Assembly: GCA_036504895.1 (NCBI GenBank)
Contig: DASXUJ010000021.1
Coordinates: forward strand, 1 to 36,453
Source: Syntrophorhabdaceae bacterium
Lineage (GTDB): Bacteria > Desulfobacterota > Syntrophorhabdia > Syntrophorhabdales > Syntrophorhabdaceae
Reading direction: 5' to 3'
DNA length: 36,453 nt
The notes below the pieces were generated by a model. That model did not search any database, had not been told where the DNA came from, and saw nothing but the letters and a program-made list of their open reading frames with translations. Of the stretch, positions 8,267 to 14,369 are shown piece by piece; within the stretch, counting starts at the first letter, position 1, and each line of letters opens with the position of its first letter. Position numbers and translations under genes: made by a program.

Positions 8267-8455
8267 CCGCAGATAACTGCGGATAAAACCGGATGAAGGC
8301 AGATGAACTGACAATGAGTGGGATTTGACCGGCCGACCCTGGCCGGTCAAATACTCTCGGCCCTGCGGGCCGGAGAGTGTCCAACCGGCAGTGTCTCCGG
8401 TTGGACGGAAGAGACGCTTTCATCCGCCGTGCTATCCGGTTTTATCTGTGGCGGG
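8267..8455. repeat. Branched multi-hairpin palindromic element
   Basis: An outer 12-bp perfect stem (8283-8294 with 8434-8445) encloses three successive hairpins. These are 8324-8334/8341-8351 (11 bp, perfect), 8353-8363/8367-8378 (one bulged base) and 8379-8388/8397-8406 (10 bp, perfect). A further small hairpin, CCGCAG-ATAA-CTGCGG, lies on the left flank at 8267-8282. None is followed by a T-run, so they are not terminators. The arrangement resembles a multi-branched RNA or a palindromic mobile repeat. It occupies most of the 654-nt gap between the possible small lipoprotein gene and the thiolase-like gene. Confidence 0.75.
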
Positions 8456-8622
8456 AAAAGGGGTTTGAACTGAGACTGAGGACTTACCATTGCCGCCCTT
8501 TTCTCTTTGCATTTTACGGCCGCCTTAGTTTAAAATAATCAGACTCCCCGGACATTCTCGACGGTCGGGCCGGTTTTGAATACGGTTAGGGGCGAAATGC
8601 GTAAAAAATACGGAATGGGGTT

Positions 8623-9774
8623 ATGATGGTAAAAACAGCTATTGTAGGGGCGGCCGAATCCGATATCGGCTACACTCCGGACAAGACGCTCCTCCAACTG
8701 ATCGCTCAGGCGACGAAGAGGGCGCTCGATGACGCGGGGCTTGCGAAGAGTGATATCGACGGCTTTTTCTGTTCAGGATGGATCACCATGGAGTCTCTCA
8801 TGGTGGCGGAGTATCTCGGCATAAGTCCCGCATATTCAGACAGCACCATGCCGGGAGGCGCCTCATTTGAGTTCCATGTGGAGCACGCGGTTGCCGCCAT
8901 TTCCGCGGGTCTCTGCGAGGTAGCCCTTATCTGTTATGCCGAGACCCGTTTGTCGGACCGTAAGAGGGGCATGGGCATGAACTTTGCCACGGGCTCCGCC
9001 CAGGAGCCGGAGGAGCAGTTCGAAGCGCCCTACGGCTGCTGGATACCGATTCCCACCTACGCACTCGCGGCCCAGCGCCACATGTACCAATACGGGACTA
9101 CAAGCGAGCAGCTTGCCCAGATCGCCGTGGCGACCCGGAAATGGGCGAGCCTCAATCCCGTTGCCTCCATGCGCGATCCCCTCACGATCGAAGATGTCCT
9201 CGCTTCACCCATGATGAGCACCCCTCTCAGGCTGAGGGACTGCTGCCTCGTGAGCGACGGGGGCGGCGCAGTGATCATCACCACCGCGGAGCGGGCGAGG
9301 GACCTGAAGAAAAAGCCCGTCTGGGTCCTCGGATGCGGTGAGGCCCATACCCACAGGTCGATCTCGGGTATGCCCGATCTCACGGTCAGCCCGGCGAAGC
9401 TTTCGGGGGAGCGCGCCTTTCGCATGGCGGGACTCAGCCCTTCCCATATCGACGTACTCGAGCTTTACGACTCTTTCACCATCACGGTCCTCCTCGAGCT
9501 CGAAGACCTCGGGTTTTGCCCCAAGGGAGAGGGCGGCCGGTTCGTGGAGGGCCAACGCCTCGCGCCCGGAGGGAGCCTGCCTACCAATACGGGCGGCGGC
9601 GGCCTTTCGTGCGTGCACACGGGCATGTTCGGCATCTTCCTCCTCATCGAGGCAGCGCGGCAGCTTTGGGGCGAAGGAGCGGCCAGGCAGGTTGCAGGGG
9701 CGAAGACCGCGCTCTGTAACGGCATCGGCGGCTCTCTCTCGTCGAGCGGCACCGTTATTCTGGGGGTGGACTGA
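8623..9774 (+). CDS. Thiolase-like protein (SCP2/DUF35-partner type)
   Basis: This 383-residue protein has the two-halved thiolase fold typical of the SCP2-type group (KTAIVGAAESDIG start; GLSCVHTGMFG late). The nucleophilic cysteine normally found in the first half is absent. The aligned stretch reads MPGGASFEFHVEHA, with Ala/Ser near residues 80-81. The histidine in LSCVHTG is kept. Members of this group pair with a DUF35 OB-fold protein and act as acyl-CoA condensing or retro-aldol enzymes, for example Ltp2 with ChsH2 in steroid side-chain breakdown, or the archaeal thiolase/HMG-CoA synthase complex. The partner lies 1 nt downstream, so they are co-translated. The exact reaction is unknown. 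The start used is the first of two tandem ATG codons; the ribosome-binding site is weak. Confidence 0.85.
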   Translation: MMVKTAIVGAAESDIGYTPDKTLLQLIAQATKRALDDAGLAKSDIDGFFCSGWITMESLMVAEYLGISPAYSDSTMPGGASFEFHVEHAVAAISAGLCEVALICYAETRLSDRKRGMGMNFATGSAQEPEEQFEAPYGCWIPIPTYALAAQRHMYQYGTTSEQLAQIAVATRKWASLNPVASMRDPLTIEDVLASPMMSTPLRLRDCCLVSDGGGAVIITTAERARDLKKKPVWVLGCGEAHTHRSISGMPDLTVSPAKLSGERAFRMAGLSPSHIDVLELYDSFTITVLLELEDLGFCPKGEGGRFVEGQRLAPGGSLPTNTGGGGLSCVHTGMFGIFLLIEAARQLWGEGAARQVAGAKTALCNGIGGSLSSSGTVILGVD

Positions 9775-9775
9775 T

Positions 9776-10189
9776 ATGGAAAAGACGTACAAGAAGCCGC
9801 TTCCCCACATTCACGGGGAAACAAAAGCATATTGGGACGCCGCAAAACGGCATGAGCTGGTGATGCGTCGCTGCCGCTGCTGCAATGAATACTATTTTTA
9901 TCCCCGCGACTTCTGCCCCTCCTGCTTTTCCTTCGACGTGGAGTGGGCCAGGGTGAGCGGCAGAGGCATCCTCTATTCCTTCACCGTCTGTCACCGTCCC
10001 GCGCAAGGCTTCGAGGAGGGCGGCCCCTACAATATCTCACTCGTGGAACTGGAGGAAGGGGTAAGGATGATGAGTACGGTGGTGGGATGTGCAGATGAGG
10101 ATCTGAAGGTAGGAATGGCCCTCGAGGTGGTCTTTGACGATGTGACGGAAGAGGTCACGCTGCCTAAATTCAGGCCGCCCGCGCCTTAG
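9776..10189 (+). CDS. DUF35 OB-fold/zinc-ribbon acyl-CoA-associated protein
   Basis: This 137-residue protein starts with MEKTYKKPLP. An N-terminal helical hook (FW/YW-type: ETKAYWDAAKRHEL) is followed by a rubredoxin-like zinc ribbon with four cysteines (CRCC near residues 33-36 and CPSC near 49-52), then an OB-fold beta domain ending before a Pro-rich tail. This is the domain order of DUF35 (OB_aCoA_assoc) proteins, which bind thiolase-like partners and acyl-CoA. The start codon lies 1 nt after the thiolase-like stop, so a functional complex is expected. A longer in-frame opening upstream overlaps the thiolase gene and is rejected in favour of this family-consistent start. Confidence 0.9.
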   Translation: MEKTYKKPLPHIHGETKAYWDAAKRHELVMRRCRCCNEYYFYPRDFCPSCFSFDVEWARVSGRGILYSFTVCHRPAQGFEEGGPYNISLVELEEGVRMMSTVVGCADEDLKVGMALEVVFDDVTEEVTLPKFRPPAP

Positions 10190-10197
10190 GCGCGGGT

Positions 10198-10584
10198 TTA
10201 CTTCTCCCGCCATTCACCGCCGCAGGCCTTGACGCATAACGAGCGGGGATTCTGAAGGTATCCCTTCCAATGCTCGTCGCTCGGTCCCTGCTCCTTACCC
10301 GCAATGCGAAGCCCGTAGGTCCAGGTCCTCGCAGGCTCAAAAGTATCCGGCCCCTGGGCAAGGATAAAATAATTTGTCGTGGCTTGAGACCACAGCTCAA
10401 AAGGCACCACGCTGCCGTCCCGGCCGGTACAGTTCCCCTCCGCCCTATTCCGGTCCACCTCCACCACGCACGATCTGTCGCCCGGAGCACTTACAAACGT
10501 AGTGAGCTTAGAAGAAGCGCACCCCGAGAGAGCAAGGACGAGGCAGAGTAATAAAGGGAAAGAGGAAGAAAAGGTTTTCAACAA
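10198..10584 (-). CDS. Small lipoprotein of unknown function
   Basis: This 128-residue protein has a signal peptide ending in lipobox ALSGC (lipidated Cys near residue 22). The mature part has several cysteines (SCVVEVD, NCTGRDG, LCVKACGG) that could form disulfides in the periplasm, and no recognised catalytic motif. The gene converges on the DUF35 gene with only 8 nt between the stops. Upstream lies the heptad-repeat intergenic region and then ctpA on the same strand. The function is unknown. Confidence 0.75.
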   Translation of the reverse strand: MLKTFSSSFPLLLCLVLALSGCASSKLTTFVSAPGDRSCVVEVDRNRAEGNCTGRDGSVVPFELWSQATTNYFILAQGPDTFEPARTWTYGLRIAGKEQGPSDEHWKGYLQNPRSLCVKACGGEWREK

Positions 10585-10603
10585 TCACCAATTAATAAAA
10601 GCA

Positions 10604-10762
10604 GTCGCTAGTCGCTAGTCGTTAGTAATAAGGGCAGTCTCTAGTCTCTAGTCGTTAGTAAAAGATAAAAACAAAAACCATCATGTCTCTCACTAAGGAC
10701 TACGCGCTAGCGACTGCCCTTTGCCGCTGCCTTACGCCTTTCACTATCGACTAGAGACTGCC
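10604..10762. repeat. Heptad tandem repeats arranged as nested inverted repeats
   Basis: Two arrays of 7-bp units (GTCGCTA twice then GTCGTTA at 10604-10626; GTCTCTA twice then GTCGTTA at 10637-10659) lie about 45-90 nt before their inverted counterparts (10704-10718 and 10749-10762). GGCAGTCTCTAGTC pairs with GACTAGAGACTGCC. The structure sits between ctpA and the small lipoprotein gene. The same motif recurs at 13819-13839. Confidence 0.75.
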
Positions 10763-10769
10763 TCAATTA

Positions 10770-12119
10770 TTATTTGCCTCTCAACGCGTCCCAGCCTTTC
10801 AATATCTGGAGGCCCATGTGGAGCTGGAAGTCTTCGTCTTCTGCTACTTTTGCTTCATTCGGGTTTTTCGGGTTGCCCGAATTATTTTTCTTGTCCTTAT
10901 CCTCCGGGGGCTTGACGGGAGGTGCAATCTTCTCCGGGGGCAGGTTCTTCTCGAGGAGGTCCTTTTCCGTGATGGGGTTGAACTTCTCCTTGCCTCTTGT
11001 CAGGTTCGCGTCCACCACGATATCCGGAGAGACGCCCTCTCCCTGGATGGAGCGGCCTTTGGGCGTATAATATTTGGCGGTGGTGAGGCGGACCGCCGAG
11101 CCGTCGGAGAGGGGGAATATGGTCTGTACCGAACCTTTGCCGAAAGTCTTCTTGCCCACGATAATTGCCCGCTTATAATCCTGAAGCGCCCCTGCGACGA
11201 TCTCGGAGGCGCTCGCGCTGCCTTCGTTCACTATCACCACCATGGGTCCCTTGTAATCGGAGGCGTTCTTATGGGCGTAGAATTTCATCTTGCTGTCTTC
11301 TTTTTTTCTCCCCTCGATGTAGACGATGAGCCCGTCTTCCAGAAAGCGGTCCGATACCTCCACCGCCTGCTCGAGGAGTCCTCCGGGATCGTTTCTCAGG
11401 TCGAGGAGTATCCCCTTCAGGGGCTGCTTATCCTTCGACTGTTTCTCCAGCTCCTTAAAGGCGTTGTCCAGGTCCTTCGCCGTCTTCTCCTGGAATTGGG
11501 CGATCCTGATATAGCCGTAATTGTCGTCGAGAATCCGGTATTTTACACTCTTCACCTGGATCACATCTCTGACCACGGTAAATTCCTTAGGGGCCTGAAA
11601 GCCCTCCCGCCATATGGTGAGAACTACGGGTTTCCCCTTGGCGCCCCGGATGATCTTGACCACGTCCATGATGCTCATCCCTTTTGAGGGGCGGTTATCG
11701 ATCCTGATGATCTGGTCGCCCGCTTTGAGGCCTACTTTATATGCAGGGGTATCTTCGATGGGCGTGATGACGGTAGGGAAGCCGTCCTTTATGCTGATCT
11801 CGATGCCTATGCCCCCGAACTCGCCTTTCGTCTCAGTCTGCATATCCTTATACATATCAGGAGGCAGGAACGAGGAATGGGGGTCGAGAGACTCGAGAAT
11901 GCCCTTGATGGCGGCATAGACCAGGTCTTTATCCTTTACCTTATCCACATAGCTCTTTTTCACCAGATCTATCACATCGGAGAAGGTTTTCAGGTACTCG
12001 TACATCTCTTTATCATCCGCAGTGGTGAGAACCTTTCTTCCCTGGGCCCCGAACATAAACCCGAGGATAAAAATGCAGAGAAACACCACGCTCAGAAATA
12101 TCTTTGTCTTTTTGCCCAT
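10770..12119 (-). CDS. ctpA: S41-family carboxy-terminal processing peptidase
   Basis: This 449-residue protein has an N-terminal membrane anchor or signal (FLSVVFLCIFILGFMFG). A helical region and a PDZ domain follow (GIGIEISIKDGFPTVITPIE, then AGDQIIRID), then the S41 protease core. The catalytic serine is in NEGSASASEIVAGAL (near residue 303), and the lysine lies about 25 residues later in GKKTFGKGSVQ, giving the Ser-Lys dyad. Such enzymes trim the C-termini of periplasmic proteins and act in cell-envelope quality control. The C-terminal tail is long, Lys/Pro-rich and low-complexity. ATG at 12119 is chosen because AGGAGG lies at the right distance; an in-frame start at 12143 lies upstream of this site. 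It is transcribed from a promoter at 12149-12177. Confidence 0.95.
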   Translation of the reverse strand: MGKKTKIFLSVVFLCIFILGFMFGAQGRKVLTTADDKEMYEYLKTFSDVIDLVKKSYVDKVKDKDLVYAAIKGILESLDPHSSFLPPDMYKDMQTETKGEFGGIGIEISIKDGFPTVITPIEDTPAYKVGLKAGDQIIRIDNRPSKGMSIMDVVKIIRGAKGKPVVLTIWREGFQAPKEFTVVRDVIQVKSVKYRILDDNYGYIRIAQFQEKTAKDLDNAFKELEKQSKDKQPLKGILLDLRNDPGGLLEQAVEVSDRFLEDGLIVYIEGRKKEDSKMKFYAHKNASDYKGPMVVIVNEGSASASEIVAGALQDYKRAIIVGKKTFGKGSVQTIFPLSDGSAVRLTTAKYYTPKGRSIQGEGVSPDIVVDANLTRGKEKFNPITEKDLLEKNLPPEKIAPPVKPPEDKDKKNNSGNPKNPNEAKVAEDEDFQLHMGLQILKGWDALRGK

Positions 12120-12148
12120 TAAGGTAACCTCCTGAATATTCAATAACT

Positions 12149-12177
12149 ATAGTACAACAAACCACACGAACTTTCAA
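12149..12177 (-). promoter_or_regulatory. Sigma-70 promoter of ctpA
   Basis: On the minus strand, TTGAAA (12172-12177) and TACTAT (12149-12154) are separated by exactly 17 nt. Transcription would start near 12142, leaving a short leader that carries the AGGAGG site. Confidence 0.65.
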
Positions 12178-12207
12178 TCTCATTCATCTCTATGCTATTC
12201 TTGTGCC

Positions 12208-13260
12208 ATGGAAACGGTCTTTGTGGCCATGAGCGGGGGGATGGACAGCTCTTTCGCCGCCTACATGCTCAAACAACAGGGGTATGAGGTGGTAGGCATT
12301 ACATTTCAGCTCCTCCCCGCCTACATCAAAAATGTGAATAATCCGAAGGCATGCTGCTCCATCGAAACGGTGGCGAGGGCGAGGAAGGTGGCTGACGACC
12401 TCTCCATCGCGCACTATGTACTTAATCTGAGGGAGGAATTCGAGCGGCACGTGATCGAGCCCTTCATCCGGGAGTACAGGGAAGGGAGGACGCCCAACCC
12501 CTGCATCCTGTGCAATAAGCACATAAAGTTTTCCGCCTTCTTTCGGAAAGCCCTCGCCATGGGGGCCCACAAGGTGGCGACCGGCCACTACGGGCGTATC
12601 GCAAAGACCCCTGCCGGCCCACGGCTCAGAAAAGCCGCCGACAGGGCAAAAGACCAGTCCTACTTCCTCTATCCCATAGAACAGGGGGTCCTCGGGCAGC
12701 TCCTTTTCCCCCTGGGAAATGAGACGAAGGAGGAGCTTAAAAAGCAGGCCCACCTTATAGGATGGGAGGCGGGCAGGGTGAAAGAGAGCCAGGATATCTG
12801 CTTTGTACCGGATAACGATTACCGGCAGTTTCTCTCGCCCTTTGTGGAGCTGAAACAGGGGCCCGCCTATTTTGTGGACGGCACCCTCCTGGGACGCCAC
12901 GACGGCGTCCATCTCTATACCCTCGGCCAGAGAAGAGGCCTCGCCATCCCCTTCAGGGAGCCCCTCTACGTGGTGGAGATGAGATGTGAGGAAAATGCCC
13001 TGATCCTCGGGACAAAGGAGCATACGAAGAAGAGAAGGCTCAGCGCGGGGGAGGTGAATCTCCTCGGGAAGCCCTCAGGGCAGGCCATGGGAAAGGTCCG
13101 TTACCGGCAGCGAGATGTGCCCTGCACCTACCGCTTCTCCCGCGGCCTGCTCGACGTGGAATTCGCGGAGCCCATACACGCCATCACCCCCGGGCAATCG
13201 GTAGTCCTCTATGAAGATGACATGGTAGTCGCGGGCGGGGTAATCAAGGAAGCAGGCTAG
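12208..13260 (+). CDS. mnmA: tRNA-specific 2-thiouridylase
   Basis: This 350-residue enzyme thiolates U34 of tRNAs for Lys, Glu and Gln. The PP-loop ATP-binding motif SGGMDS is at residues 9-14. NPCILCNKHIKF places the catalytic cysteine at 102, TGHYGRI follows near 126, KDQSYFLY near 149, and ESQDICF places the second catalytic cysteine near 198. Residue 99 is Cys, where E. coli MnmA has Asp, giving a C-x2-C pair plus Cys198 that could hold an Fe-S cluster. The C-terminal beta-barrel domain is complete. No ribosome-binding site precedes ATG 12208. A TATTCT at 12196-12201 lies 6 nt before it, so a leaderless message is possible. It is divergent from ctpA. Confidence 0.95.
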   Translation: METVFVAMSGGMDSSFAAYMLKQQGYEVVGITFQLLPAYIKNVNNPKACCSIETVARARKVADDLSIAHYVLNLREEFERHVIEPFIREYREGRTPNPCILCNKHIKFSAFFRKALAMGAHKVATGHYGRIAKTPAGPRLRKAADRAKDQSYFLYPIEQGVLGQLLFPLGNETKEELKKQAHLIGWEAGRVKESQDICFVPDNDYRQFLSPFVELKQGPAYFVDGTLLGRHDGVHLYTLGQRRGLAIPFREPLYVVEMRCEENALILGTKEHTKKRRLSAGEVNLLGKPSGQAMGKVRYRQRDVPCTYRFSRGLLDVEFAEPIHAITPGQSVVLYEDDMVVAGGVIKEAG

Positions 13261-13396
13261 CGCTCCGGCAGGTCTCTATTCGTTGACAGGAAAGGATTTG
13301 TAGCCTTCCCGGGAGAAAGAAAGCAGTTGACAAGGTGAGGCTGATGGTATAGAAAGGTAGTATAAAGGCGTTACTCATGCAAAAGGGGGTACTTAC

Positions 13397-13681
13397 ATGT
13401 CCGTATACGTGATGTTCACCAAGCTTACCGATGAGGGAAGAAAAACCATAAAAAATAACGCAGAGAGAATAAGGGAAGTGAGCAAGGAAGTGGAAAGGAT
13501 GGGCGCCAAGGTAATTGCCCAGTATGCGGTACTGGGAGAGTACGATTTCGTGACTATCCTGGAGGCGGCAAACAACGAAGCGATCTCCAAGGTATCGGTC
13601 GAGCTAGGCTCAAGAGGCACCGCCCACTTCGAAACCCACGCCGCCATCCCCGTATTCGAGTTCATAGAGAAAATGACGTAA
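13397..13681 (+). CDS. GYD-domain small protein
   Basis: This 94-residue protein fits the GYD family. It begins MSVYVMFTKLTDEGRKTIK, has the defining Gly-x-Tyr-Asp element as VLGEYDFVTILEA near residue 50, and a C-terminal segment RGTAHFETHAAIPVFEF. These are ferredoxin-like-fold proteins of unknown biochemical role, often stand-alone. A GGGGGT precedes the start codon. TTGACA at 13327 with TATAGA 15 nt downstream could be its promoter, though the spacing is short. A terminator follows the gene. Confidence 0.8.
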   Translation: MSVYVMFTKLTDEGRKTIKNNAERIREVSKEVERMGAKVIAQYAVLGEYDFVTILEAANNEAISKVSVELGSRGTAHFETHAAIPVFEFIEKMT

Positions 13682-13709
13682 GAGCTACACCCCCGTTAAA
13701 AAAGCCCAT

Positions 13710-13743
13710 AGGCCGGCTCCCTCAAAAGGACGCCCGGCCTTTT
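13710..13743 (+). terminator. Rho-independent terminator of the GYD gene
   Basis: AGGCCGG (13710-13716) pairs with CCGGCCT (13734-13740) and is followed by a T-run to 13743. It is placed 28 nt after the stop codon. Confidence 0.7.
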
Positions 13744-13818
13744 ACATTTATAAGTCGTCGTTTACTGACAAATAACGGAAATCGAATATCGAATAACGGG
13801 CAGAACTTCCGTCCACGA

Positions 13819-13839
13819 TCGACTAGAGACTAGAGACTG
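13819..13839. repeat. Heptad repeat overlapping the 3' end of dtd
   Basis: TCGACTAGAGACTAGAGACTG is the inverse complement of the GTCTCTA heptads at 10637-10650. It forms the last codons and the stop of dtd. Two intergenic regions of this window therefore share the same 7-bp tandem motif. Confidence 0.7.
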
Positions 13840-14275
13840 TTCTTTCGATTATCATAGTTACCGGTCCGTCATTCACCAAAAAGACCTCCATGTCCGCCTG
13901 GAACACCCCTGTCTCCACTTTTTCCGTTTTTCGGCGTGCCTTTTCCACGAAGAGGGCGAACATTTTTCGTGCTTCTTCCGCGGGCATGGCATCGGAGAAG
14001 GAGGGCCTGCGGCCTTTCGAGCAATCGCCGTAGAGGGTGAACTGGGAGACGAGGAGAAGCTCTCCGTCTATATCGAGGAGAGATTTATCGAGTTTTCCCT
14101 CCTCCGTCTCGAAAATCCGCAGGTTTATAATTTTATCGACCATCCATTCCGCTTCGCCCTCTCCGTCATGCCTGCCGATGCCGACGAATACGAGGAGGCC
14201 CGCCTTGATGCTGCCCTTCACCACGCCCGCCACTTCCACGCGGGCCTCCTTGACCCGCTGCACCACCGCTCTCAT
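13823..14275 (-). CDS. dtd: D-aminoacyl-tRNA deacylase
   Basis: This 150-residue enzyme removes mischarged D-amino acids (and Gly from tRNA-Ala) from tRNAs. It begins MRAVVQRVKEARVEV, carries the SQFTLYGD active-site motif near residue 77 and the NDGPVT cross-subunit Gly-Pro motif near residue 134, and also has GRRPSFSDA. These are the family hallmarks, and the length is normal. The C-terminus is odd: after the usual end the protein continues with RTVSSL, and these codons and the TAG stop come from a heptad repeat (13819-13839) also found near 10640. The repeat has thus replaced or extended the natural end without touching the active site. Confidence 0.95.
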   Translation of the reverse strand: MRAVVQRVKEARVEVAGVVKGSIKAGLLVFVGIGRHDGEGEAEWMVDKIINLRIFETEEGKLDKSLLDIDGELLLVSQFTLYGDCSKGRRPSFSDAMPAEEARKMFALFVEKARRKTEKVETGVFQADMEVFLVNDGPVTMIIERTVSSL

Positions 14276-14299
14276 AGCTCGTCACCCTCTCATTAATTG

Positions 14300-14337
14300 A
14301 AAGGGGTTGAGAACCCTTTCGCGGTCTCAACCCCTTT
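14300..14337 (-). terminator. Terminator hairpin of the EF-G-like gene
   Basis: A 13-bp perfect stem (14300-14312 with 14325-14337) encloses a 12-nt loop between the EF-G-like stop and the dtd start on the same strand. The stem is flanked by A and T residues, but the T-run after it is weak, so partial read-through into dtd is possible. Confidence 0.65.
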
Positions 14338-14369
14338 GGAAGACTCTTATCAGGAACAGCCCGGCCGGT

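Noticed and set aside
9338-9775. N-terminal extension of the DUF35 frame back into the thiolase-like gene
   Set aside because: The extension is Ser/Arg-rich, overlaps a well-supported gene in another frame, and the DUF35 family start fits ATG 9776.
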